A stretch of DNA of 64,000 bases from Klebsormidium nitens (lineage: Eukaryota; Streptophyta; Klebsormidiophyceae; Klebsormidiales; Klebsormidiaceae), in the NCBI GenBank assembly GCA_000708835.1, contig DF237229.1, forward strand, positions 49,704 to 113,703, in the 5' to 3' direction. Below, one piece after another: positions 48,401-60,600 of this stretch. Below the pieces are notes generated by a model. The model did no database searches. It had not been told where the DNA came from and saw only the letters and a program-made list of their open reading frames with translations. The translations under genes were made by a program, and so were the position numbers. How positions within the stretch are numbered: position 1 is the first letter of the stretch; each line of letters starts with the position of its first letter.

Positions 48401-51400
48401 GCAACGTTTGACGATGACGTCATGACGGGGGCCACAGGGATGGGGACGGGGACGGGGGACTGAGTGGAACGAGAGCCCTCCTGGAAGTGGTTATCTGTGG
48501 GACAAAGACGATCCATAAGCAGAAAAGGAGGAATTTGCTGTTGAAAGCGATAAACAGTTAAAACTTGAATCCCGAAAACAGATTCTCTGTTGCCTCTATA
48601 TGACACAGCAAGAGTGACGCTGAGGAGTCCGAGGTACGATCGGACGGTTTCTCTCTCCACAGATTGAGAGCGATTGGAAGCGCTCTAAGCGTTCTCGCTC
48701 GACACGTCTTTCCAAAGTGAATTTTTAAATGGAAAGTTAAGAGCTTCTAACTTCAAAGGGCACCAATCCCACGCGAATCTTGTCTCGGCCTCTTCCGGTG
48801 CTCACTCTGGTAGTAGCACGTCTTCCCCTGGCACATGCTGAAGAGGACGTCGATCGGCCCCGACAGGTTGTTGTTATGCAGGTCCAGACTGGTCAGGTTC
48901 CCCCGCGAGAAGTTGGCAAACGACGCCGGGATGGGCCCGCTCAGCTCGTTGTTGCCCAGGGCCAGCAGCTCCAAACTGCGGGGCGAAGGAAGAGGCAAAA
49001 GTCGTTTCCAGCAGATTAAGCAAGGGTTAATTTTAGCGTTTACTGAGAAGGTGAGTATCTACCCGCAGTCTTCTTCACCGTTTGAGAACGCCCCGATCGG
49101 TGACGTGGCGGCAGCTGGTGTACATTCTAGCTGGAGCGAAATTGTACCGGCCTGTACAAGCACTGGAGATGCGAGGCTAGATCCTTAACAGTTTTGCGTT
49201 TACACATTCACCAACGCGAAAAGAAACGTTTTGGATTCACGACAAAGACGTGCACTCATAGTGGATACCCCTGAGCAACAGACGAAGCAGATCATGAACT
49301 GTAGTGACGGGTACTTCACCAGAACTGTTTTGTCGAACATCTGATCGCTGAATAGGAAGAGGTCTAAGACACTTTACCTGAGAAGTTCCCCTAGAGACGG
49401 GGGTATAGATCCTGTGAGGCTGTTGTTGGCAAACCCTCTGCAAAGAGACAGTTAACTGCTTTGTCGAAAGGGAGTTACATATATACTCAATCGTTGAGCT
49501 GACAGCGAGGACGATCAGCAGATTGTCGAAGGGCAGAATGTAGCGACGCCCAAAAGATGCAAAATAGGAAACGATGGAACCGGCTGTGCGCAAAAGGTGG
49601 GCGGAAAGCGATTGTCCGAGATCCTAGCGAGCGAGACTTCTTGCCGGTCATATCTTTCGCCGTTGCGAACAGACGCCTTCGGAAGGTGCATGCTCAAAGC
49701 GGAAGCCCTGCGCACATTCCGTGCTTCTGAAAATAACCGCAACAGTCGGTCAACAGGCCGAATTAATCATGACCTGCGGCAACAGGCAGTCGAAGTTTGA
49801 TCCTTCTATGTTGTCGTCCCTTTTCAAGAACAGAAAAGTTGCCTCTGTCATACCCGCGCGTGGAAAGCTTACATGTACAAAAGATCACGCAGTGGTATCC
49901 GGTTGAAGACGTCCGGAACGGGGCCCGTGATGCCCTTCATTTCGGCAATCTCTCTGCACAGGAATGTTGGGAAGCGTCCGGCTATATGTCATAAGTAAGA
50001 TTCTCGATGCTTGACTCTCCAATGACAACTGCCAGTCGCCGCTCCCTAGATCTCGAATTGGTCTTGGTAGACAACTAATAAGGTTGATGCAGTGACAACG
50101 AGAGATTAGACTGCATGATCTCGCTTGCCGAACGGTTATTCGCACCCAAGAAACTGCAGCTGGTGTAGGAAAGATTGCTCAGGAATAACCGTGCATGGAC
50201 TGTACTCGCAACAAACTCCCTGGTGGCATGGAGCACTTCTTGAATTTGGGGATAACCAACCACTGTTCGTTCCGCTCCGTTCTCAAGGAGATCGGTTGCC
50301 CTGAATCTATGAATTCTCCAGCGGCTTCTGACCTTTCCAAAACACGGGATGGGCCCAGCTCTCAATAAAGAGAACCGTCCGATGAGACTACCGCCGTCCG
50401 ACGCACGCCTCCAAGCGCAGAGCATTAGAGCAGATGACCTCCGGTTCTACGAACACCTAATGATACAAAGAAACGGGGTCGAGCGATGGCTTACATTTGC
50501 TGTATGGCCGGCAGGAGGCCAATCTGCGGTGGAATAGAGCCCACGAAGCGGTTGCCCAAGAGATACAGCTGCTGTAACCGGGGCATAGCGCCGATGAGGG
50601 GGATGGGGCCCTCAAACTGGTTGTGGTTCAAGTTCCTGAGAGGAAGAGGAATGAAGCATTTGGCAAACAAACGAAGCCACGAAACGGAAATGTGAGATCC
50701 AGTCTTCATTAATGGTGCCACGTCCCTCGTCGAACACTTGAAAGAATGGTTGAAACGCACTGCGACTTCGGGGAGTCTTTCTGGGGGTACAGATCCTCGT
50801 TGGCACTGCTCTCCAAATATCGACTGTCAAAATTCCAATGGCACATCTTCTGGAAAAAGACGTCGAGGTCTTGCAAAATCGATAGGGCCCAAAGAGCAGA
50901 TGGACGCACTTGCCGTCATTTAGAGCGAAGAAAACGTGCATTCCTCGTCAAGAGGACCCGACTTGGCACCATAGCTTCGTGCTAGCGTGTTCATGATCCG
51001 CCGGATCAAAATGGGTAACCATTCGAAAAAGGGCGCCCTGTTCTCAGCACAAGAAAACCAGTCGCACTTTTCTGTTTTCTCAAATGTCCTCACAATCCCA
51101 GTGCTCCTACAAGAAAAGAGAAGTCAAGAATCACGTCGCTTCCCAGCTTACAGGTAAGTCAGGTTCTTCCAATCTTGGACGGCGAACGGCGGCAACGGCC
51201 CCGAGAAGGCGTTGTTTTGCATGGCCAGCGCCTTCATGCTGACGAGGCGACTGAACGAGTCCGGGATGGGCCCCGTGAAGTTGTTGTCATTGAAATGCCT
51301 GCAGGAAAAGTGAATGCCGTGGTAGAATCAGATAAGCACAAACTTCATAACGTGCAGAAACGGCAAGGTCAACGGCTTTATAACCGCTCCGGTTTTGTAA

Positions 51401-54157
51401 CTCAGAGGGTATGCACAATCAACGCAATTCTAGACGGAAGCCAGGGCAACGAACGAGTTGCAGAGCGATGCATCCAACTGACAAGGGGCCCCCTTGGAGC
51501 ACTCTAGTTTTCAAATTGCAGGAAACGACCGTTTCTAGATCGAAGAGGTTGCGCCGTGAGCTCGGGTTCTCACATCTCTTTCATTCCGGTGCAATTGCCA
51601 AGGGATGCCGGCAGGATTCCAGACAGTCCTGTGTTCAGCGGCAGAATCCTGCAGACGGAAGGATCTCACGATGTGGCCCTTTATGCAGCGGCATAAATGC
51701 TTCCTTCCCACCTCAGTTTCCACTCAGTCCCCTCATAGCTTCGTCAAATGTAAAGGGCACAGGAAAGATTATGCAAGAGAAACGAAAACAAGAAACAAAG
51801 TGAACACCGGTTCTGAAGCTTCGACAGTATTCCTTAGGACAATCGGGCATGTCGGATTCGAGCGGCTCAGATCCATACGGGTATCAGGCTCTTCCCTGAA
51901 CGCCGGGTAGATCCAGATCGCAAGACCGATCGAGAGCGCACAGAAGAAACGGATCGGTGGGTCGAAGCAGAGCACTCACAGGTAGGTAAGAGGGAGGCTC
52001 CCGAGCCCCTCTGGCAGAGTCCCGCTTAGCGAGTTATTGCCGAGGTCCAGGACTGGAATAACGAAAACAAAAAGAATTACCGAGTCAGCGCCGCCTAAGC
52101 TAAGTATCCGCTCCCTTACGTGTGGATTCAACAAAGCGACCTGATTGTCATGTGGGCAATCTTAAAGACGAGTTGAATATCGTGTTCTGGTCAAGCGTCT
52201 CATTCTTTTCACGTTTTCCGGGGACCGGTCAACCCAGGATGGTGCAGTGAACAAAGCATCGGATTCCGTGCCATTTCCATCATAACCCCAGATGCTTGGG
52301 GATACGAGCTGACGTCATCAGTCCGGATCTCTTACCCTCGGATCACGAATGTTCTAACGTTTGAAAGTAACCTTCATCGACTTACTTTGGAGGCCAGTCA
52401 AGTAGAGGACTTCTTGCGGGAACTGGCCGATCAACCGTGGCCACGCGCGCCGGCTTGCACATCTACACAAAGGCAAAAGCTTACTGAAAACGTGCAGCGG
52501 AAGACGAGTCGGGTGGTTCAGAGTGTAAGCGACTTTGAGTACTAAGACATAAGACGAAACACAACGGTACCCATGTGGCAAATAGGGGAACTGCAGGAGA
52601 ACCCCAATATAGGTTCTTGGTTAATCAGTGACAAAAGTGAGAAAAACGCGACTCGATTTTTGACTTAGCCGAAAGTATAGTAGCAGGCGTCTTGGACAGT
52701 GATGCGTTTCGACGTTTCAAGATGCAGCATCATGGCGCTCCTATCTGATGGGAGATGGTCAATGGAATAAGATCTGACTGGAGCAATGTAATCGAGCACG
52801 CCAACCACTTTCTTGAAGATTTTCGCGTTTCTAAACTTTGTGTCTAGAAGTGTGATTGCAATGTCTGAGAATACGTGACACCTAGCGTTCACATTCTGAA
52901 GCCGGCTACATGCATGCCAGCCTTCCTTTGAAGTGGCAAGGGGACTTACACGTCCGCTGGTGTATCCGAGAAGCACTGCCGCGAGAGCGTCAGGTTCGTG
53001 ACGATGTCACCGTCGCAGGCAACGCCTTCCCAACCAGGGGGGCTGCAAGAAGGAGCGCTTCTTCTTCAAACGACATTTTGGAGCTACTAAAGGAGCACTA
53101 GATTATTTAAGTGACGGATGCCTTGAAATCTGATCATGATTTTCATTCCTTCTGTCTGGTGGTACCGCACTTGAAAAGCTCCGGGGTAAGAAACTAAGTG
53201 ACAACTATTTGATGGGGATCTATAATAGCCCCCAGATTGAAACCATTTTAAAAAGCTGCATGCACACTGTGACTTGCAACTGAGATAGTGACCATATCGG
53301 TGGTGGTGGTCGTGCCTTGTCAGTTCCCCCTCTGCTTTGATACATGGAGAGGAATTGAGTCACGTTCCTTTGATGATGCGACAGGGGGCTTTACTAAAGT
53401 CCTCCTTCCACTAATTGAGAGAATGTCTACCGCCCCCTTCGTTAACATCGTCTCAGATGCCAACCAGCTCTGTGGACTTTTTCCATCGCAAGTAAGCAGA
53501 TAAAGTGACGGACTGCATACCTGCAGGGATCAGTTCCAGGCATCCAACTGTCCAACCGGGGGTTCTTCTCAAAGTTGGCCGCAATGGCCATCAAGATATC
53601 TGCAACAATACAAAGAAAGTGGTCAAGTTAAGCCCAGAAGCTGGTTTACACTGTCAGGCTCCTAAACCAGACACTATACGCTAAGTACGCACACAAACTA
53701 TGTGATGATGACTGGTGATGATAAGCGTCTCCTGAGAACCTCAGAATTCAAAGAAGTATTCCTGCGAAAGCTGTGCAACTGCGAGGCGGGAGGGCGGTGC
53801 CTTTGACACCATCGAAAGTTTGGACGCTTACAAACATTATAAACTAAGACCAGCTGAGCGAGAGAGCTGCTCGAATCCCCTGAGAAAACTGAAAACTTTG
53901 CAACCAGTACCATTTAATGAGCCCATGCCCCACCAGCTTTATAAGGAAAAAGAAACCAATTCTGAACTCAGTGTGTCAAACTGCCCCTTCTTACAGACAC
54001 TTCTCAATGACGCTGAAAGCTGCCCCTCACCAGCGTTGGAAGCGACCGCTGTTACTTGCACAAGCCACAACGCAATCGCCGCAACGTAGATTATGAGGCC
54101 CAGACCACAGGGCAACCTGAAAGGTCTCATTCTACAGTACTTTACAGTGTCACCCAT
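42434..54157 (-). CDS. Leucine-rich repeat receptor-like protein kinase (22 exons, 838 aa)
   Basis: Exons in transcript order: 54157-54031, 53599-53521, 53042-52950, 52462-52386, 52052-51980, 51648-51574, 51298-51152, 50635-50495, 49953-49873, 49437-49378, 48975-48806, 48494-48303, 47840-47747, 47243-47132, 46460-46362, 45691-45601, 45160-45092, 44525-44478, 44234-44115, 43766-43716, 43365-43268 and 42853-42434. Every junction keeps phase. Order: signal peptide or N-terminal anchor, LRR N-cap (DPCSPPGWEGVAC), about eleven LRRs to residue 374, Pro-rich stalk, membrane helix 405-430, and kinase from about 482. The kinase has GEGGFG (488-493), Lys512 in VAIK, HRD 608-610 and DFG 628-630, so it is an active RD kinase. 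A Ser-rich tail follows. It should sense an apoplastic ligand and signal to the cytosol. LRR exons are mostly single-repeat, phase-2 units. Intron 13 has a GC donor. Closest plant subfamily uncertain (LRR-VIII or SRF-like). Confidence 0.9.
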
Positions 54158-54951
54158 GAAGATGCAGTTTGCTTTAAGGAACGCACACCCTTTTTCCCTG
54201 CACCAACGCAGTGGGCGTGCATTCGATAGCTGATGGGAAGCATCGATTAAATGCCGGTGGTGCTTCGTTTGACAAAGTGCTTGTCATATTGCTCAATGCT
54301 TGTCTGGGCACCGGTCCGACCAATCCGTGCAGCTACTATACACACAGGAAGTGAGCTGCCCAGTCAAAAGAGCTGTCCTATCATAGTGCGTTTGACGGGT
54401 GGTGGGTGCAAATTCCGAAGACAAGAATTTTTTGAGAAGCTGAAGCTCAGTGTGGCGCACCCTGAAAAAATGGAGCATCAATCCATGCAGCAATGCAGAG
54501 TGCCAGCACCAGAGCTCTCTCGTCATTGGCCATGCTGCTAGAGCTCCTCTACGTCCACTTTGGCTCGCGATGCCATCCGGCTATGTCGTACATATATCCA
54601 GGATATATGATTCAAAGTCAGCTTTGCCGATTCTAATAGCGTACAATTGAAGCTCGAACGTGACCCACCACTTCTGTGACCTGGTGCTTATGGATAAAGA
54701 TTAATGTAAATATAAATATGTGTCTTTGACTCGGCAAGCCGAGCATGAGGCTCGTGTACCTACCTGAGGCTGTAGCTGGATTCGGAAGGCTGCCAGTGCA
54801 GGCATCTTCAGGCATAAAATCATACTTCAGGAAGGACGCATGCAAACCTGTGCTGGTCTAACACTTCAGTCAGGCAACTCACTATCTGGTTCTCTGTGCT
54901 TTGCCCTTCTGTTTAACCCATTGAGTAGCCTACGCACGTAGAATTCGAACA
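54158..54951. other. Divergent promoter region of the LRR kinase and CCDC124 genes
   Basis: About 0.8 kb between two genes transcribed away from each other. It is AT-rich and no gene is seen. It must contain both promoters, but I cannot point to a convincing TATA element for either. Confidence 0.45.
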
Positions 54952-56845
54952 ATGCCGAAGAAACTGAGTATCAACACGAAAGCGGAAGAAGCGCGAGAGC
55001 GCAAGGAGACTCAAAAGAAGGAGAAGTCTTCAAAAGAGCAGAAAGAGAAAGAGGATCAGGTATGGGAGGAGGCTGCCGGCCCAAAGAAAAAGAGCCAGAA
55101 GAAAAAGGAGGAAGATGAGGCAAGGAAGGCGGAGGCAGCTGCAAAGAAACTGGAGGCAAAGAAACTGGCCGCCGAGGTATGACCAGGGAATTGATATACT
55201 TCCAGATGACAGTGTTTGCGTTTGGATTCTGCTATAGCGAATCGAGTATGATTGCCGCAGCTTTGTAGCTTGAGTGTGACATCAGGTCTTTGATGGGCAG
55301 ACTTGTTGGACTGGGTTTTATACATTAATTCAGGGGGTGGTGTAATTGTCGCTGACATGGGGTGGTGCAACTGTCTCTGAAATGGTGGTGCGCTCCCTGA
55401 CGTCGCGTGATGCTGAGTGGCCCATGTCTACTTTTGGGCTGGTAGGGCGACTTTGACCATGATTCTACTTGTAGGGTGTTGAGTAGTCTGGCCGCCTGAC
55501 GACAGCATTATATCTTGAGGAAACTTTTAGTTGAAGGTCGTCACTTCAGTCGCAACAGACAATAAGGTTGGAAGCATCGCCATCCGAAGCATGCATTACT
55601 GATGTTGACTCTTCCAACATGGAACATTAAGTAGTAAGGCCAGCATAACAAGAACTCTTTGTTACTCTGTTGGCAGTGCGTAAAGAGATTGATATCATGC
55701 TGCAGGAGGAGAAGGAGGTAGAAAAGTCACTGAAAAAGCCAAACCCGAAGGCGAACCGGGTGGGTGGGGCGGGGCAGAAGATAACTGCGGCTGAGCTTTT
55801 ACGGCAAAAGGAGCAGGATGCAAAGGAACTGGAAAAGAAAGCGGGGAAGAAGGAGCGCGTTGTGGCGGAATATGAGTACGAGAACCTGGTCAATGAACCG
55901 AACTTGAACAAGATAGAGACGGTGGTCGATGCCCGGAATATAGACGAGGCGCTGCAGCAACTAGATTTGGGGGGGCCGTCGGGGACGCCGGATAAGCATC
56001 CGGAAAAGCGTTTGAAGGCGGCTTATAAGGTGAGGAGGGGCTTTGTTCTTGTTAGAACGAAGTCTCATCGTAAGATGATGAACACCGTTCTGTTAAAACC
56101 CGTCTCCCCTTGCAAGCGGGCGGAGTCAACTCGAGTTGAGAAAGGCGCTGTAGCTGAAAACCAGGCGGCGAATGGCTCCTCACACTCGTACTCAACTGCT
56201 TTGGAAGTCGTCTCAATTGCGGCAACGCTCAGCTATGGAAGCGCGGCTGCATTTCAAGCGTGTTATCAGCTTACCCGTTTCTTAAGGTGGCTTTTGGTTT
56301 GTGGCTTCTGCTTTTTTTTTTTCGTAGCCGCTGACAAAGTATCGAGGTATGTTACCATAGGCCGGGCATCATGCGGTCTCGAAGTGGAGGCTAACAAGTT
56401 GTTCAGTTTCCACTGTGCAAACAATCTATCCTTTTAGGCATGGAAAGCCATAGTCGATCTGAAGGATTTAATGTCTATTTTCCTGTACTTGAAAGTTCAC
56501 AAATACTCCCAGCATCTGGCTGCGGTTGACCGCTTGATGAAGAGAGGTAAGAAGGACGGCAACATGCACGTCTGCCTCCTCAAGCGCATTTTTCTTCCAC
56601 TCAGTTCGGGAAACTCTGACTGCAGCCAACCTTGATTGTGTTGCCAAAAACGCGCCTACAGCATATGGTCAATTGTTTGTTGCTCTGGAAACAATGACAA
56701 GCGGTTGCTTTTCTTACAGGCTTTCGAAGAAGCAGAACTGCCCCAACTACGAGCGGAGAAGCCAGGTCTTACTCAGTCCCAGTACAAAGAGGCCCTTTGG
56801 AAACTATGGAAGAAGAGCCCTGATAATCCGCTCAATCAACAATAG
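54952..56845 (+). CDS. CCDC124/Lso2-type ribosome-associated protein (3 exons, 224 aa)
   Basis: Exons 54952-55176, 55706-56029 and 56720-56845, all phase 0. The start MPKKLSINTKAE, the long Lys/Glu-rich coiled coil, KHPEKRLKAAYK and the C-terminal FEEAELPQL, WKLWKKSPDNPLNQ are hallmarks of plant CCDC124. Length (224 aa) matches plant homologues. The family (Lso2 in yeast, CCDC124 in animals) binds the A-site and GTPase-centre region of vacant 80S ribosomes. It protects them during starvation and helps recovery. The acceptor at 55705/55706 was chosen over an earlier AG (55676) because only the later one keeps the frame and aligns with the family. The protein should be cytosolic. Divergently transcribed from the LRR kinase gene. 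Confidence 0.93.
56438..56546 (+). other. Exon-like open segment in intron 2 of the CCDC124 gene
   Basis: A 109-nt segment between a good acceptor (CTTTTAG) and a good donor (GTAAGA), open in the frame carried from exon 2 (AWKAIVDLKDLM at its start). Its length is not a multiple of three, so inclusion would break the essential C-terminus. It has no match to the CCDC124 family. It could be a poison exon or a chance open stretch. Confidence 0.25.
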
Positions 56846-57629
56846 CACGTCAAGGGCAGCGGCTAGCTATGACGCAGTGACGTCGTCTTTCCAAGGCTCA
56901 GGTCTTCAAGTTAACGTGGTATGGGCGACCACGTACACATCCAGGCTTGGAAGCAATCGACAGCCTCACTACTTCGTGATCATTGCGTTTTGAAAGGATC
57001 ATGCATTTTCATGAGAACGTACTTTGAGGGGGCCGTCAAACCGTCTGGTGCCGATGCTTGATTTACTAGGTATACGGCAGTTGGGATTTGGCCACGCAGG
57101 GCAGCACATGCCATTTATTTTTCATTATATACATGATTACGTCCATGCAAAAAAATTGTGTAAACACTGAGTGACATTGCAACTGCAATCGTCACGCCGA
57201 TGGGAGTGACTCGCGCTGGGATCGCGTCACTTTGTACAATACCGTCACTATACGTACCAATTACATGTGCGTCATGCAGCGTTTCAATATCCACTGAGCA
57301 ATGGCCATTGATCCATGCATTGCGCCATTCTCGCGCCTGGTATGTAGATCTGCAGTCATGTCGCGACCGCCACTGAATGCTCATGCATGATATGCATGTT
57401 CCCTTCGACCAATGTGGTGACCGTTCGTTGAATGGCATGGTTAACAGGAGCCCTCAATATCCATGACACTTACAATCTGGTTTCCGAAACCAGATAAAGT
57501 TCGTGGAGTTGAGGACGGAGGGTCAAAGAACATCGCCTCCATGATCCAACGTAGAACACGTCAAATTTGCGTACACTCAGAAAGACGGTTGGTTCGAAGC
57601 CAGTTCACTAAGACCTCAACATGAATCTT
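56846..57629. other. Intergenic region between convergent genes
   Basis: About 0.8 kb between the ends of the CCDC124 and TPR genes. No coding text, repeat array or RNA gene seen. Confidence 0.4.
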
Positions 57630-60600
57630 TCATCGACCTGTTAATCTGTCGATAAGCTGCTTCCCTGCCTCAGGAGCCAGGAACCTCGCCTGCAGAGAAT
57701 GGCAACGCAATATTCGAGGCCCCAAGAAATATATTCAGTGTATAGAAACATGAGACTGCGTTGCCCCGTGATCGACCTAAGGGAATAGGGCGTACAAAAG
57801 CTCGGCGACAAGAGGAACACTCCCATTTGGCGTGTGACTCGCCATTGTCCGATGATTGAGGGTCTCGGTGCCTGTGCTTACGCATTCTGTGGTCATAGAA
57901 ACGCTTGGATTTCCGATCAGCATGGACAGTCGAGATGGCAATACTCTCTTCCCTTGCTCTTGAACGTCTGTGAACGCCTGCCAAGACCTGCGGCTTTGTT
58001 CCTTCTCATACTACAGCCTATTAGTTTCCACAGACGAACAAGCTTGACCCCATGCACTAGCTCCGCTTGTCTTCTCTCCACACACGAACAAACAGACAAC
58101 CACGTGGCTCACCTTGACGAGGTTCCGCTCCGCCTCGCCCTCCTGTTTCTGCTGCTTAAGGAGGAGCCCCTTGGCGAGATACGGCCGGAAGTCGTCCAGA
58201 TGGTCCGCGATTACCCCGTCGTACACGGACAGAGCGTCAGCAGTTTTGTTCCAAGCCTGATATGCCTTTGCCAGGAGCAGCTCAACCTGTGGAGAGTATA
58301 TGCATTGTTTAGCCGCATACAGGCATCTGAGCTACCGGACCGCCGGAGGTTTGCCTTAAAGTATCTGTTTTCGGGTCGGTGCGAAAAGTTTGAAACTAAA
58401 TGCGACCCTAACTGCGAAAAAGCGAAACTTAAAAAATATCTCAAAAATGTGCAATCTACTGATATGCAGGGCAACAAAGCAAAGTTTTGCTTTGCGCGAA
58501 ATGCAAATAATCTCTCCAAGCGCGAGGCTAAACCTCAAAACGAGCAAACTTGAGATTTCGCACCAACAGGTAGCGAACTCGCTTGGCGGTACAAGACTCA
58601 AGATCCTTAGTATGCTGCTCGGAAGTGAGTCGAGTTCTGTCTCAAGAAGAAGAGCTGCTTGGTATCGCTCCGCAATGGCGCGTCTACATCCAATCTGTTG
58701 CTTTCGCACCAACCCAGCGAACCCAAATTTTTGTCGGTTTCAGGTCCAAGCCTTCGACGCCAAGTTTCTTCGGAGTTTCCATGTTGACCATTGCACGTGA
58801 ATGCCCTTTTCTATTAGTTTTCTCCGTCAGGGATTCCTCCTTCTCTGGTCCCCTTTAAAAGCAAAACGCGAACGTCGGCAGAAGTCGCTTGCCTGGACTG
58901 GGTCTATTCTCTCCTCCGCATCCGACGCCCCCGCAGAGGTTTCTTTTCCGCTCCGGATCCGCTCGCGAGCGTTCAAGATCTCACCCACCGCTTCGTTTGG
59001 ACGCTTGTCGTTGACCAGAGCGTCCGCAAGGCCCTTGAGCAGTCCGAGCGACTCCCGCGGGCTGGCCTGCACAGATCAGCAGCTTTTGATCAAGAGAGTC
59101 ACGGAAAATGTTGATAAGCGCAACCTGATAACACCGACTCGAGGGCTTGAAGTCGGTTGACCAGCTTTCTGTTCAATTGCAACGTACGTTGCTTACAGTT
59201 TCGACTCTTACGGAACCCTGGCTTTACGTGACGACCTGTTCCAACAGAACGTGAGGGGTGTTCAGCTCTGACCCAAGGCTTTTCGCGGAGGAAGGCGCCA
59301 GAATAAATTGACGGATCACGCGTACTGTTTTTTTCAATGGCCTAGACAGAGATCTCTATCGATCAGACGGCCATTTTGACCTTCACAATCCAGATACACG
59401 CATGCGACACAGAAACAGCACGCATACGCGAGGTGATGACTGCTGCACATGCGTGTCAGAAAAGTAAAGCAGTAGCAAGGAGTGGGGGCTCTCAGCACCG
59501 GCGAACCCACTCACTCTGATTGCGCGCCGGTACTCGTAGGCGGCCCCCGAGAAGTCTTGTGCGGCGAACTTTACCTCGGCCAACAGTCGCAGCGCTTCGA
59601 CATCCGACGGCCGAGCCTGAACAGACGACATCCAGATGCAATTTGAGCCGTCCGATCAGAAGCCACACCCGCCGACTCTTAGTCGTAATTCTTCTTTCCA
59701 GCAGAGGGCCGCAGAAGGCAAGAGAATGGAAGCCAAATGCTTAAGGTTTGTCCACAAGCCGGCTACGGAAAGAGCGTGCGGATTCAGGCAGGGAGACTGT
59801 TGGAAAATGACAGAGGTTTAGGAGACCTGACCTTGACCAACGTGTTCAGATACTCGGCGGCTTTCTTGTACTCCCCCATCTCAGCATAGCTCACGCCTGC
59901 GCCCTGCGGAAGAGGGAGAAACGACGGCGATTGTGCGGATGCTCTGCCCATTGTATGAAGATCAAACGAGCGTAATTCAGCTGACATTCCTGGTGACCGC
60001 AAGCACTCGACCTCACCCGCTAAGATACCTGACTTCTCGTGTAAGGTCTCAGCGTTCGGAACTACTGAACCAGAAATATACACGCGAGACAGCCACGGAA
60101 ACAAGTGCTGAGACCACACCAGTGCTCTAGCTGCTGAGACCACCGTGCGTGCTCCTCCCCAGTGTGGACAGAAACGGTGACCTTTGCAGAGCCTTCGACT
60201 CTTTTGTTTCCACGGCGTGGTTGCTCACTGAATCTTATTCGCACACGGCTTTCCAGCAGTAACCTCGACCCCTTCCAGATTCTGCCAGTGCTGTTCCCGC
60301 GTATGACTGCCTTGGCAAATCAATCAACCTTCAAACACATCAATCTCAGCAGCTGACCTCAAGAGCGGTTGCGTCTTCGGGCTGCTGTCGAAGCGTCGCC
60401 TCAAACGACTCCGCTTGCTTCTGCAACAATCGGCAGAAGGAAGAGCGTTAACTAGTCTCCCTCAACTTTCGGGCCTGGCGTTTTTTCCGTGAAACCATGA
60501 TGACGTCACGACCCCGTCGGATCCAGACGCGGTCAAGCGCAACTTCGTTTTGAACCACAGAAAAGAAGTCGCCACGTTTGACGGCAGAACTCGAGTGGAA

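Noticed and set aside
55677-55705. Earlier acceptor for CCDC124 exon 2, at 55676
   Set aside because: Its use would be out of phase with exon 1 and would add residues absent from the family. The AG at 55705 solves both.
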